Source: Oceanobacillus neutriphilus (GTDB taxonomy: Bacteria > Bacillota > Bacilli > Bacillales > Amphibacillaceae). From it: a DNA stretch of 64,000 nt. Every line of letters begins with the position of its first letter. The first letter of the stretch is position 1. The stretch covers positions 112,432 to 176,431 of the forward strand of contig NZ_BMLW01000009.1 in NCBI RefSeq assembly GCF_014645515.1, written 5' to 3'. Below the pieces are notes generated by a model. That model was not told the DNA's origin. It saw only the letters and a list, made by a program, of their open reading frames with translations, and did no database searches. The position numbers were made by a program, and so were the translations under genes. This document shows, piece by piece, positions 32,659-42,149 of the stretch.

Positions 32659-33588
32659 ATGATTCCAGCACAACCAGCTATAACCAGAAAAAATATTATT
32701 ATGCTATTACGTCTTGTTGCCGTTGTATTTTCCAGTGTGGCAACAATTCTATCGACGGTATTACCGCTTTTATTTTATACGGATTTGTCAGCAGGTACTG
32801 TGATGACAATTGCTTCCGTATTATTAATTGGCGCTGTATGCATCCATGGCATGCTGACGCATACCCTGAATGATATTGCTGATTATCAATCAGGTACGGA
32901 TCAAAATAGTCCGGGGATCCTGTCTGGAGGCAGCGGCGTATTACAGACTGGAGCAATGTCTGTAGGGATGCTGAAGCAATTAGGTACCTGGGTGACTATT
33001 ATCTTATTGATAACTGCTGTATTGTTTGCTATTCTCGGGCTTACAGAATTTGCTGTATTAACCTTGATCGGAATCTGGGGAGCAGTATCTTATTCATTAA
33101 AGCCTTTTCAATTTGCCTACTATCCATTCGCAGGGGAATGGTTCAGTTTATTTCCAACGATGCTGACGCTGGGAATTGCGGCGCCTTGGATTTTACTGGA
33201 GCAGATTCCCGTGTGGGCTTGGCAGAATGGTATTATTAATGCAATCTGGTGTATGGCTTGGGTGATGGTGCATCATATTCCTGATAGGCATGCTGATCGA
33301 GAATCAACTCCGTTAAAGCAGACCTCTGTTGTTTGGGCAGAGGATGTTTTTGGAGCAAGAGGCGCTAAATTACCGGCGATGCTTTATTTTATTGTTGTCG
33401 GTTTGCTGCTCATTTGGACAGCCTTTACCCGTCCAGCGGGAGCAATCGGAGCTGGTATTTTCTTAGGGTATGCCATTTATCTTGTTACCAAAATGGATAT
33501 TGACGATGTTGAAAAAGTAACAAATGATGAGAAAAAGCTGCTTTTTCTTGCGTTTGCGACAGCTATATGGCTGGGGATTTTTATTTGA
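32659..33588 (+). CDS. UbiA-family prenyltransferase
   Basis: A 309-residue membrane protein with about nine helices. The prenyl-diphosphate/Mg-binding motif NDIADYQSGTD (about residue 73) fits UbiA prenyltransferases; a second Asp-rich loop is HIPDRHADRES (about 214). Substrate is an isoprenyl diphosphate plus an unknown aromatic acceptor. It is not an obvious MenA. ATG 32659 has AAGGA 8 bases upstream; earlier in-frame ATGs at 32650 and 32653 lie too close to it. Single gene with its own terminator. Confidence 0.78.
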   Translation: MIPAQPAITRKNIIMLLRLVAVVFSSVATILSTVLPLLFYTDLSAGTVMTIASVLLIGAVCIHGMLTHTLNDIADYQSGTDQNSPGILSGGSGVLQTGAMSVGMLKQLGTWVTIILLITAVLFAILGLTEFAVLTLIGIWGAVSYSLKPFQFAYYPFAGEWFSLFPTMLTLGIAAPWILLEQIPVWAWQNGIINAIWCMAWVMVHHIPDRHADRESTPLKQTSVVWAEDVFGARGAKLPAMLYFIVVGLLLIWTAFTRPAGAIGAGIFLGYAIYLVTKMDIDDVEKVTNDEKKLLFLAFATAIWLGIFI

Positions 33589-33614
33589 TAATCAAGTTAA
33601 AAGAAGGAGCTCTT

Positions 33615-33678
33615 TAAACCGGCCTTCAAAATTCAGAGGAGGAATCCGGCTTTTGAAGGAGGGTTTATTTATTTTTTT
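33615..33678 (+). terminator. Terminator after the UbiA gene
   Basis: TAAACC and CCTTCAAAA pair with TTTTGAAGG and GGTTTA in a long interrupted stem, followed by ATTTATTTTTTT. Confidence 0.8.
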
Positions 33679-33802
33679 AAAGATTTTTTACATCCGTTCA
33701 GAATCATCTATTCCTTTATTGTAACGATATATGATAAACAATTTATCATATCATAAATACTTATTTTAATAGTATAATGGTGTGAATAGGGAGTGGCATG
33801 AT

Positions 33803-35014
33803 ATGGAAACAAAAAAATATCATAAAACAGATTTTTATTTTTGGAAAATCACTTTATGCTTAGCTTCGGCTTCTTTTTTCGTGTTTGCGAGCCTTTATGT
33901 CGTTCAGCCTTTATTGCCTGTGTTTGTCAGGGATTTTGATATATCAGTATCAGAAGCTACTTTAACGCTATCTGTAAATATCGTTGGTTTAATTATCGGC
34001 TTAATTGTTCTTGGATTTTTTTCGGATCGAATTGGCAGAGTTCCCTTTATCAAATATTCGTTACTTGCTTCGGTTATCCCGTTTCTGTTAATTCCAATGA
34101 CAGACTCCTTTTATTTTTTTATTCTGATGCGATTTTTGCAAGGGTTTGCACTGGCGGGATTACCGGCAGCATCACTTGCTTATATTAATGAAGAAATTGA
34201 CCGCTCGAGTATTGGAATTGCCACTGCTTTATACATAGCCAGTAATGCTTTTGGCGGAATGGTTGGAAGAGTACTGGCGGGCTACTTAGCTGAGGATTTT
34301 GCCTGGCAGACGATATTTTATATTTTTGCCGGGATGGGAGTAATTATTGTTGCAGTTGTCATGATATTTTTGCCAAAGTCCCGTTTTTTTGAAGCGATTC
34401 ATCTTCCATTTCGAAAGGACATAGAGGGTATGGCCTTTCATGTGAAAAATCCGGCAATGCTTTTAATTTTCGGTATGGGAATTATTTTTCAGCTTTCATT
34501 TACATCGGTTTGGACTTATTTGCCTTTCCATCTGGAAGGGGAGCCATTTTTTCTGTCCGCAAAAGCTATTTCATATACGTTTTTGGCGTATGGTTTTGGG
34601 GTAGTTGGAGCTCCCGTTGCGGGCTGGCTAGCAGGGTCTTTGGGACTGAACATTGTTCGGATAGCAGGAATAATTATTCTATCTGCTGGTATTACCATGA
34701 CCATGATACTTTCTTTACCCTGGATTATCGTCGGTTTATGCGTTACCTGTCTTGGTTTCTTTACAGCACATTCTTTAACAGCAACCTTTGTAACTGAAAA
34801 GGCAACACATCATAAAGGGAGCGCATCCAGTCTATATTTAGTATCTTATTATATTGGTGTTGCATTTGGAAGTACCGCCGTGGGGCCAATTTGGGATAAA
34901 GCAGGGTGGAATGCAGTAGTCTGGATAGCAGGTATATTGCCGATAGGCTATTTAATATTAGTGACGATAATACAAAAGGGTGCAAGAAGGTCCTCTTCAA
35001 GTTCTGATGGGTGA
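33803..35014 (+). CDS. MFS transporter
   Basis: A 403-residue major facilitator with about twelve membrane segments. The loop 2-3 motif is LGFFSDRIGRVPFI. The pattern FASLYVVQPLLPVFVRDFDISVSEATLTLSV near the start resembles the YnfM/arabinose-efflux-like DHA1 group. I start at ATG 33803, because the upstream GTG at 33782 has no ribosome site. Substrate unknown; drug or metabolite efflux is the usual role of this group. Confidence 0.85.
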   Translation: METKKYHKTDFYFWKITLCLASASFFVFASLYVVQPLLPVFVRDFDISVSEATLTLSVNIVGLIIGLIVLGFFSDRIGRVPFIKYSLLASVIPFLLIPMTDSFYFFILMRFLQGFALAGLPAASLAYINEEIDRSSIGIATALYIASNAFGGMVGRVLAGYLAEDFAWQTIFYIFAGMGVIIVAVVMIFLPKSRFFEAIHLPFRKDIEGMAFHVKNPAMLLIFGMGIIFQLSFTSVWTYLPFHLEGEPFFLSAKAISYTFLAYGFGVVGAPVAGWLAGSLGLNIVRIAGIIILSAGITMTMILSLPWIIVGLCVTCLGFFTAHSLTATFVTEKATHHKGSASSLYLVSYYIGVAFGSTAVGPIWDKAGWNAVVWIAGILPIGYLILVTIIQKGARRSSSSSDG

Positions 35015-35379
35015 TTAAACCAGTTTAAAGGTTACCCTGTTACTGTAGCCAGTTCGTAAAAAATGTTAAATTTGAAAAAATTCAGGCAATAAACGATACG
35101 CTTCCTTATAAATGTATTTATAAAGGTAATTCTTAAATTTTAGTGATAAAGCAGAAGCTTTTGGAACATACTTATAAAGGTTCAGCTAATTCTGAGTATA
35201 AGGTATAGATGCTTATTCTCAGATGCGAAAGTTGAGGCAATAAAATATCTTTTGTCTAAAATGTGTAATGTTACTTTCGTTTTTGTTAAAAGTGAACAAT
35301 GTTATTTATCTGCTTATGACCTACAATCTAAATTAAGAAGAAAATATATTTAAATAATTAAAGGGGAGCGTGTCTTATC
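35015..35379. other. Intergenic region before the ureide island
   Basis: 365 bases without a gene or clear terminator. It must contain the promoter of the MFS gene at 35380; a good AAAGGGGAG ribosome site is at its end. I could not identify a PucR box or other named operator. Confidence 0.5.
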
Positions 35380-36633
35380 ATGGACAAAACAATTAAATCT
35401 GACCCGAATTATTACAAGAAGATTATTGTTGCATTGTGTTTAGGTTGGGTTGCTATTTGGATTTATCGTACAATTCTTACACCTATATATCCACAAATTC
35501 AAGAGTCTTTGGGAGATGTTACTGGTACACAAATGGGACTTGTGGCTTCAGTTTATTTCTTTGCTTATACGGGAATGCAGATTCCTTCAGGGATTCTGGT
35601 TGATAAATTTGGACAAAAAAGGGTATTGGTTCCTGCATTTATCGCTTTTGCGCTTGCAGCCGTTATTATCGGTACAAGTTCAACAATTATGCAGGTATAC
35701 CTGGGTTCTTTAATAGCAGGTATTTCAACTGGATCTTACTATGGTGCTGCCTTTTCATTGTCAGCCAAACATACACCAAAAGATAAAAAAAGCTTTGCTA
35801 ATGCGATTATAAATAGTGGTTCCGCATTAGGGATGATTATTGGTTTAATCGGTTCCTCTGTCTTGGTAGGTGGTCTCCAAATTCAATGGAACTATACTTT
35901 ATTTATAACTGCCATTATTATCGTTGCTGTAACATTTGTATTTATGCTGTTTATTAAGCAAGATAAAGTATCGGTCAACCAGGAAGAAGAAGTTGAAGAA
36001 AAGAAAGAGGATGTACAAAGTGCAAATACTTCCTCTGCAAGTTTATTTGCTCCAAAACAATTAGTTATATATTTTGTATACTTTGCAACGTGTTATGGCT
36101 ATTACATGATTGTAACCTGGCTGCCATCCTTCCTCGTTTCAGAAAAAGGTTTTGATCAAGGTTCAGTAGGATATGTAGCTGCGTTAGTTGCAGTCACTGC
36201 CGTACCTGGTGCTTTGTTATTTACTAAATATATTGATAAAAATGCACATATGCGTCTGCGTTTAATTTTATTACTATTAATCGCCGCATCTGTAACGATT
36301 GGTTTAACAGTTTTTGCACCAAATCCGCCGGTGCTTTATGTAGCGCTTATTCTATACGGTTTATTAGGTAAGCTTGCCATTGATCCGGTATTAATAACTT
36401 ATGTGTCTGATTCCGTTGCAGGAGATAAAGTGGCAAGAGCATTGACGCTTTTTAACTTCTTTGGAATGAGTTCATCTGTTATTGCACCAGCACTTACAGG
36501 GTATATTGGTGACGTAGCTGGCTCACAAGTATTAGCATTCTACATTGCAACTATCCTGCTTGCTCTAGCAGCGGTGCTATTCTTCCTTGTGGTTATGCTG
36601 AAACAGAAAAAAACACCTGCGAACGAATTATAA
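35380..36633 (+). CDS. MFS transporter of the ureide island (first)
   Basis: A 417-residue transporter with about twelve membrane segments and the loop motif ILVDKFGQKRVLVP. It is a paralogue of the transporter at 48195: both share GWVA...RTIL.PI near the N-terminus and a VTWLPSFL/ITWLPYYL segment at helix 7. Neighbours make it a candidate carrier for allantoin, allantoate or another ureide, or an exporter of oxamate. It shares a convergent terminator with the PucR-type regulator. Confidence 0.85.
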   Translation: MDKTIKSDPNYYKKIIVALCLGWVAIWIYRTILTPIYPQIQESLGDVTGTQMGLVASVYFFAYTGMQIPSGILVDKFGQKRVLVPAFIAFALAAVIIGTSSTIMQVYLGSLIAGISTGSYYGAAFSLSAKHTPKDKKSFANAIINSGSALGMIIGLIGSSVLVGGLQIQWNYTLFITAIIIVAVTFVFMLFIKQDKVSVNQEEEVEEKKEDVQSANTSSASLFAPKQLVIYFVYFATCYGYYMIVTWLPSFLVSEKGFDQGSVGYVAALVAVTAVPGALLFTKYIDKNAHMRLRLILLLLIAASVTIGLTVFAPNPPVLYVALILYGLLGKLAIDPVLITYVSDSVAGDKVARALTLFNFFGMSSSVIAPALTGYIGDVAGSQVLAFYIATILLALAAVLFFLVVMLKQKKTPANEL

Positions 36634-36636
36634 AAT

Positions 36637-36668
36637 AAAAAATAGGCTGTCGAGGCAGCCTATTTTTA
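36637..36668. terminator. Bidirectional terminator between MFS and PucR-type genes
   Basis: ATAGGCTG (36642-36649) pairs with CAGCCTAT (36656-36663), flanked by A-rich sequence on the left and T-rich on the right. The right arm borders the regulator's stop codon. Confidence 0.85.
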
Positions 36669-38282
36669 TTTTAAAGTTACTTTTTCTAAAGCGAATAATG
36701 CTAACCGAATGGCTAATGATGCATCAGGAGATTCTACAGATTGACCTAATATCTCTTCACATTTTTTAATGCGGTATTTTACTGTATTACGATGGATAAA
36801 AATTTCTTCTGATGTTTTTGTGAGATCACATTGATTCGCCATATAAACATTTAACGTGTACCTTAGTTCCTTTTCCTTCGTTGTTTGCGGATAAGCTAAA
36901 GAACCTAGTGTATACATAATAAATGGTTTTAATTTACTTGCTGGAATCAGCTGTAATAATTCTTCCACACTTTTGGACTTATAAAATTCGATAAATTCAT
37001 TTTCACCCTGGTCATATTTATTATCATAAGCTTCATTCGCTTCAAAATAGGACAGCGGCAGCTGGGAAAGTTCAGTAACCTCATTTCCGATACCAAATGA
37101 AAGAGAACTATTAAAAAATAAATGATATTCTTTTTGGATATACTTACAGTATTCTAAATAGTACTGATGCTTTGCTTGAAAAAGTATTGTAAATCTTCGC
37201 TTCCTCTGAGACATATAAATGCTGATAGAAGGATCAATCGCTGTAAGCTTATGTGTTAACCACTCAAATGTCATTTGATACCGTTCATTTAAATAGACAC
37301 TATTTTCTATATGCTGTTCTTTATCGATTGCACAAGTAACCACCTGATAAAACTTGGAAGGCTGAATATGATATTTTTTTAGAAGATCCATATGTTGCGA
37401 TAGCGAACTTAGATTATCGGGATTTTCAGACATGAGTGATGAGAAAAAATGATTCACATCCTCCTGTTCAGCTTCTTTAATCTTACTATTTTTGTAAATT
37501 GCTAAACTGAGTGTATTAACTGCCTGTTCTATTGTTAATAAGCTAATCGGATAGTTCAGCGTTTTTATATTCGAAACCATAAGATAATACGGAAAATATT
37601 TAAATGCCGGCACCTTAAAAATGGCATATTCTTCCTGGAAATCTGTATTATTATTTGCGTTGCTTTTTTCTGAGCATAAATATCTTCTGAAATAATTTAG
37701 ATTTTTTTGAACCTGTTCGGAATGCTGGTGAAAGTGATTGCTCAACGATTCCACATGGTGAAAAGAATTTAACAGCATTACCGGGACCTTTATAATTCTG
37801 CTTAATCGTTCAATCATCATATTCAAATCAAGCCCCTGCATAAGCATAGCATTTAATTCTTGTTGAATATTTAAAGCAAAATGTAATTTTTCTGTTTCTT
37901 CATCCAAAATAAAGGATGATATATGATGCGTAATAGATCCTAAATTCCAGCTGTCAGGAATTTCAATGATTGGAAACTTTAATTTGTTTGCAAACTCTAT
38001 GACTTCATCATCCAATCTTTTCAAAAAACGGGATAGCTTGATTCCTAAACCTGCAACTTGTATATCATTTAGTTCGTTGATAAGGCTGATTAACCCGGCC
38101 TGGTCATCCTTGTAATTCATCCCGGTTGTTACGATAAAAGAGTATGGTGTTGTGAAATCCTTGATATCAGGCGTTTCTGTAATGTCAACCATTCTCACCT
38201 CTCTCTCCAGATCACCCTGATCATTCAGCAATGTTAAATCTGAAAATTGTAATACAGATAGTATTTCTTTCAATGTTGCCAT
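36666..38282 (-). CDS. pucR: PucR-family transcriptional regulator
   Basis: A 538-residue regulator. The N-terminal purine-catabolism domain (about 5-125; ATLKEILSVLQF, VRMVDITETPDI) is followed by a central region with the GGDEF-derived fold of the CdaR/PucR group. The C-terminal helix-turn-helix has NQCDLTKTSEEIFIHRNTVKYRIKKCEEILG (about 495-525). B. subtilis PucR activates purine-degradation genes in response to allantoin-type ureides. Its position inside the all/puc island supports the same role. Single gene, transcribed away from allC. Confidence 0.88.
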   Translation of the reverse strand: MATLKEILSVLQFSDLTLLNDQGDLEREVRMVDITETPDIKDFTTPYSFIVTTGMNYKDDQAGLISLINELNDIQVAGLGIKLSRFLKRLDDEVIEFANKLKFPIIEIPDSWNLGSITHHISSFILDEETEKLHFALNIQQELNAMLMQGLDLNMMIERLSRIIKVPVMLLNSFHHVESLSNHFHQHSEQVQKNLNYFRRYLCSEKSNANNNTDFQEEYAIFKVPAFKYFPYYLMVSNIKTLNYPISLLTIEQAVNTLSLAIYKNSKIKEAEQEDVNHFFSSLMSENPDNLSSLSQHMDLLKKYHIQPSKFYQVVTCAIDKEQHIENSVYLNERYQMTFEWLTHKLTAIDPSISIYMSQRKRRFTILFQAKHQYYLEYCKYIQKEYHLFFNSSLSFGIGNEVTELSQLPLSYFEANEAYDNKYDQGENEFIEFYKSKSVEELLQLIPASKLKPFIMYTLGSLAYPQTTKEKELRYTLNVYMANQCDLTKTSEEIFIHRNTVKYRIKKCEEILGQSVESPDASLAIRLALFALEKVTLK

Positions 38283-38931
38283 AAAAGGCTTCCTCCCTAT
38301 TTTTCAGTTATGTTAACAGAAGATAAAATGAAAATTAAATATGTCAGCCAGTACAAGCATGTTCTGCAATTTCGATTATATGCTGACTTTGAAGATTATT
38401 ATATATCCCTCTTTAATCAAAAGGGATTTATTATGGCTGCGAATGGTCAAAATATGCAACGTGATTTGCGTCCTTTGGGAAAAGCGGGGTTATATAATAA
38501 GAATACCATGCTCCAGTTGCTTGAACAAAGAAATTCATCCGCACTTCATTTTTGGGCATTACGGATGAGAGCTGTATCTTCACTTTCCTTGGACTGAAGA
38601 GGTGCCCGCGGAAAGCGACTTCCCGTAGCGGACATCTCCACGTCAAGAACACCAGTATTTTAAAGACCATGTGATTTTCTTGGTTTTTATAAAAGAAGAT
38701 GCTGAAGAAAAGTGATAGTGTTTTTTTGTTTCTAAACATGATTGGACTGCTCTTTTGGAGGGTATGGGAATAATGATAATAAAATTTTTCTGCATTTCGA
38801 AGTGTAAGATTAACCCCGGTGACTCATACTATAATGGCGACAGTGCAGAGGCTTGATTCCCTGAATGATGAAGAGCCTATTTTTGTTTGCTTCAATATTC
38901 AGATAGTATATGTTAGTGAAAAGGTTATTTG
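38283..38931. other. Long intergenic region between pucR and allC
   Basis: About 650 bases. A 95-codon open frame (38310-38597) has no credible ribosome site, unusual composition and no recognisable domain, so I do not call it. The middle holds a Bacillaceae-type repeat (38597-38640). Upstream activator sites for the PucR-type regulator are expected here but I cannot define them. Confidence 0.4.
38597..38640. repeat. Dispersed Bacillaceae-type intergenic repeat fragment
   Basis: The GC-rich segment GTGCCCGCGGAAAGCG, then ACTTCCCGTAGCGGACATC, stands out in AT-rich DNA. It matches, from memory, a repeat scattered through many Bacillaceae intergenic regions (CCGCGGAAAGCGA...AGCGGAAATC). Only one copy is in this window, so copy number cannot be tested here. 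Confidence 0.4.
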
Positions 38932-38961
38932 TTGATAGTGCATAAAACGTTCCAATATAAT
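38932..38961 (+). promoter_or_regulatory. Promoter of the allC operon
   Basis: TTGATA (38932-38937), an 18-base spacer and TATAAT (38956-38961). It is the best sigma-A promoter upstream of allC and gives a leader of about 70 bases. Confidence 0.65.
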
Positions 38962-39036
38962 TGTTGTTTATGTCAATGAATGGTTGCGTCCAGAATTTTA
39001 TAATGAAATTAATAAGAAAAAGGGAGTGAACAGGGA

Positions 39037-40266
39037 ATGGATATTCAATCAACCTTTGAAGCGCTAGATAAGAAATTTACAAGTTTTGGCGGTTTGGAAC
39101 AAGGCGGTATTACTCGACTGTTGTATTCACCGGAATGGAATGATGCAGTTCGTGAATTGGAATCTACCTTTAAAGAAGAAGGCCTGGAAGTAAGCTTTGA
39201 TGATGTCGGTAACTTATCAGGGCGCCTTGTTGGAAGTAAATATTCTGATGAGACGATTTTAACAGGTTCACATATTGATACAGTTGTCGAAGGCGGTCAT
39301 CTGGATGGACAATTCGGTATTTTATCTGCATTGATTGCAGTAAAATATTTGAAAGAAAAATATGGTCAGCCATTACGGACATTAGAAGTATTATCACTTG
39401 CAGAAGAAGAAGGAAGCCGATTCCCATATACTTTTTGGGGAAGCAAAAACTTCTTTAATTTAGCTAAAAAAGCTGATGTTGAAACGATAGAAGATGCAGA
39501 CGGTATTAAATTTGAAGATGCGATGCACGAATCTGGTTTTGATTACCGTCAAAATGACAATGTCCGTGATGACATTAAAGCATTTGTAGAAGTGCATATT
39601 GAACAAGGAAAAGTATTGGAGACAGAGCATAAAACAATTGGTGTGGTAAATGGAATTGTGGGTCAAAAACGTTATACAGTCAATTTAAAGGGCGAAGCAA
39701 ATCATGCCGGTACAACACCAATGTCATTACGAAGAGATACAGTGGTTGCATATAGTGAAATTGTTACGGATTTGATAAAACGGGCCAGAGAAATCGGAGA
39801 GCCCCTTGTATTAACGTTTGGCCATGTTACTCCAGTTCCAAACACTGTAAATGTTGTTCCAGGCGAAATTACTTTTTCCGTAGATTGCCGTCATATTGAT
39901 CAGCAGGCTTTAAATGATTTTTCAAAAGAAATAGAAGAAAAAATTAAGTCAGTGGCAGAAGCAAATGATATGACTTATGACATTAATTTGTGGATGGATG
40001 AAGCACCGACATTAATGGATGAAAAAATCATAAATATTGTTGAACAGGCAGCCAAGAAAAATGTAGGGGATGCCTATAAAGTCATGCCGTCTGGAGCTGG
40101 CCATGATTCACAAATTTTTGCAGATTTTGTTCCTACAGCGATGCTGTTTGTGCCTTCAATTGCCGGAATCAGCCACAACACCAATGAAGAAACGGAAGTA
40201 AAAGACCTCGTAAAAGGGATTGAAGTACTGAAAGATGTACTGTATGAATTAGCTTATAAAGAATAA
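39037..40266 (+). CDS. allC: Allantoate amidohydrolase
   Basis: A 409-residue metallohydrolase of the M20/amidase-hydantoinase family. Metal ligands lie in [15 protein letters not shown] and [11 protein letters not shown] (Glu pair about 127-128); HVEQGKVLE-like [10 protein letters not shown] and [16 protein letters not shown] follow. It hydrolyses allantoate to ureidoglycine, CO2 and ammonia. N-carbamoyl-amino-acid hydrolases share the fold, but the next genes (allE, allD) make allantoate the likely substrate. AAAGGGAG is the ribosome site. First gene of the operon. Confidence 0.9.
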   Translation: MDIQSTFEALDKKFTSFGGLEQGGITRLLYSPEWNDAVRELESTFKEEGLEVSFDDVGNLSGRLVGSKYSDETILTGSHIDTVVEGGHLDGQFGILSALIAVKYLKEKYGQPLRTLEVLSLAEEEGSRFPYTFWGSKNFFNLAKKADVETIEDADGIKFEDAMHESGFDYRQNDNVRDDIKAFVEVHIEQGKVLETEHKTIGVVNGIVGQKRYTVNLKGEANHAGTTPMSLRRDTVVAYSEIVTDLIKRAREIGEPLVLTFGHVTPVPNTVNVVPGEITFSVDCRHIDQQALNDFSKEIEEKIKSVAEANDMTYDINLWMDEAPTLMDEKIINIVEQAAKKNVGDAYKVMPSGAGHDSQIFADFVPTAMLFVPSIAGISHNTNEETEVKDLVKGIEVLKDVLYELAYKE

Positions 40267-40291
40267 TAAACAGGAAAAAGGAGAGATACTT

Positions 40292-41080
40292 TTGAGTTAT
40301 TTGAATCATAATCAAGGATACAGAGAAGGATTGTTAGAAACACGTTCTGTCATTAAAAAAGATAATTATGCGCTAATTACGCCGGATGGTCTGGTTAATA
40401 ATGTTGTGCCCGGCTTTGAAGATTGTGATATAACCATTTTGGGCTCTCCACGTTTAGGTGCACGGTTTGTAGATTATTTGGTAACAGTTAAAAATCAGGG
40501 TGGAAATAAAACTGGTTTTGCTGGTGATGGAGTTCAATCATTTGTCTATGTCGAATATGGTAAAATCAACGCTTTCGTGGATGAGAAAAAATATGAATTA
40601 ACAGAAGGCGGCTATTTATATGTACCTCCACACTTACAGTTAACATTTGAAAATAGTAATAATGGAGAGGATAGCCGATTATTTCTATATAAAAAACGTT
40701 ATCAGCCGCTTGAAGGGCATACACCCGAGATTGTTGCCGGCAATGTGGATGAAATTAAACAAGAAGCTTATGAAGGTATGAAAGAAGTATTAATTCAAGA
40801 TTTATTACCAAAAGATATCGCATATGACATGAATATTCATATTCTTTCCTTTAAACCGGGAGCTTCACACGGTTACATTGAAACACATGTTCAGGAACAC
40901 GGCGCCTATGTATTAAGCGGACGTGGAATGTATAATCTGGACAATGAATGGATGCCAGTGGATAAAGGCGATTATATCTTTATGGGCGCTTATGCACCGC
41001 AGGCTACCTATGCAATTGGTCTGGATGAACCATTCGCCTATATTTACTCTAAGGATGCGAATAGAGATATTAATATATAA
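40292..41080 (+). CDS. allE: (S)-ureidoglycine aminohydrolase
   Basis: A 262-residue bicupin with the YlbA/AllE pattern: [21 protein letters not shown] near the N-terminus, [12 protein letters not shown] in the first cupin, and a second cupin with [19 protein letters not shown] and [11 protein letters not shown] that binds Mn. It releases ammonia from (S)-ureidoglycine to give (S)-ureidoglycolate. The start is TTG 40292 with AAAAGGAGAG upstream. It sits 25 bases after allC. Confidence 0.93.
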   Translation: MSYLNHNQGYREGLLETRSVIKKDNYALITPDGLVNNVVPGFEDCDITILGSPRLGARFVDYLVTVKNQGGNKTGFAGDGVQSFVYVEYGKINAFVDEKKYELTEGGYLYVPPHLQLTFENSNNGEDSRLFLYKKRYQPLEGHTPEIVAGNVDEIKQEAYEGMKEVLIQDLLPKDIAYDMNIHILSFKPGASHGYIETHVQEHGAYVLSGRGMYNLDNEWMPVDKGDYIFMGAYAPQATYAIGLDEPFAYIYSKDANRDINI

Positions 41081-41095
41081 AGAGGGGCAAGTTTT

Positions 41096-42124
41096 ATGAG
41101 TGAACCATTAGTGTATGTAGAACGTGATCATCTCCGGCAGCTAATGAAAGATAAATTAGTGAAGGCCGGGCTGCCGGAAAATCATGCGGATAAAACTGCT
41201 GACTTACTCATTTTTGCAGATGAACGGGGTATCCATTCTCATGGTGCAGTAAGAATGCAATACTATTCCGAGCGTGCGTCAAAAGGCGGCTTTAACCTGA
41301 CACCGAATTTAAGGTTTGAAAAAACAGGTCCGGCATCGGGAATTTATCACGGAGATAATGCTGCAGGGCATTATGTAAGCTATCAGGCAACAAAAGAAGC
41401 AATTGAATTGGCAAAAACATCCGGCATCGGTGTCGTCGGTATTAAAGAAATGGGGCATAGCGGGGCAATCGGCTACTATGCGCGCCAAGCTGCATTAGAA
41501 GGCATGGTTTCCATAACAGTATGTCAATCTGACCCTATGGTCGTGCCGTTTGGCGGTTCTGAACCGTACTTTGGAACAAACCCTATTGCTTTTGGAGCTC
41601 CGAGAAAAGATGGTGATCCTATTGTCTTTGATATGGCAACAACGGTACAAGCCTGGGGAAAGATTTTAGATGCAAGAAGCAAGCACAATTCTATCCCGGA
41701 TACATGGGCAGTGGATAAAAGCGGGTCACCTACAACGGATCCGTTTAAGGTAAATGCACTATTGCCAGTAGCAGGACCTAAAGGATATGGGTTAATGATG
41801 ATGGTGGATATTCTGGCGGGAAGTTTACTTGGCTTGCCATTTGGCAAACATGTTACTTCTATGTATAAGGATTTAACAGAGTACCGCCGTTTAGGGCAAT
41901 TTCAAATTGTGATTAACCCTGAATATTTTGGAGGCAAAGAGCAATTTCTTGAAAACATATCTCAAATGGTTGAAGAATTGCATGATAATCCACCTGCTGA
42001 AGGGTTTGACAAAGTGTATTACCCAGGTGAAATTCAAAATGATGTAATGAAGCAGTACAAAGAAACAGGCATTCCCGTTACAAAGGATATTTTTGATTAT
42101 TTAGAGTCTGATAAGATTTACTGA
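41096..42124 (+). CDS. allD: Ureidoglycolate dehydrogenase, first copy
   Basis: A 342-residue enzyme of the malate/L-lactate/ureidoglycolate dehydrogenase family (non-Rossmann NAD fold). Landmarks are DERGIHSHGAVRMQYY, GHSGAIGYYARQAA, CQSDPMVVPFGG, FGTNPIAFGAP, DMATTVQAWGKI and GPKGYGLMMMVDILAGSLLG. It oxidises (S)-ureidoglycolate to oxalurate. It is followed by a second, closely similar copy. GAGGGGCAAG is the ribosome site. Confidence 0.87.
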   Translation: MSEPLVYVERDHLRQLMKDKLVKAGLPENHADKTADLLIFADERGIHSHGAVRMQYYSERASKGGFNLTPNLRFEKTGPASGIYHGDNAAGHYVSYQATKEAIELAKTSGIGVVGIKEMGHSGAIGYYARQAALEGMVSITVCQSDPMVVPFGGSEPYFGTNPIAFGAPRKDGDPIVFDMATTVQAWGKILDARSKHNSIPDTWAVDKSGSPTTDPFKVNALLPVAGPKGYGLMMMVDILAGSLLGLPFGKHVTSMYKDLTEYRRLGQFQIVINPEYFGGKEQFLENISQMVEELHDNPPAEGFDKVYYPGEIQNDVMKQYKETGIPVTKDIFDYLESDKIY

Positions 42125-42149
42125 TCATTTGATGAAAGGGAGTAATCAG

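Noticed and set aside
38310..38597. 95-codon open frame between pucR and allC
   Set aside because: No ribosome site, no recognisable domain, and its end runs into a repeat-like GC-rich segment; probably non-coding.
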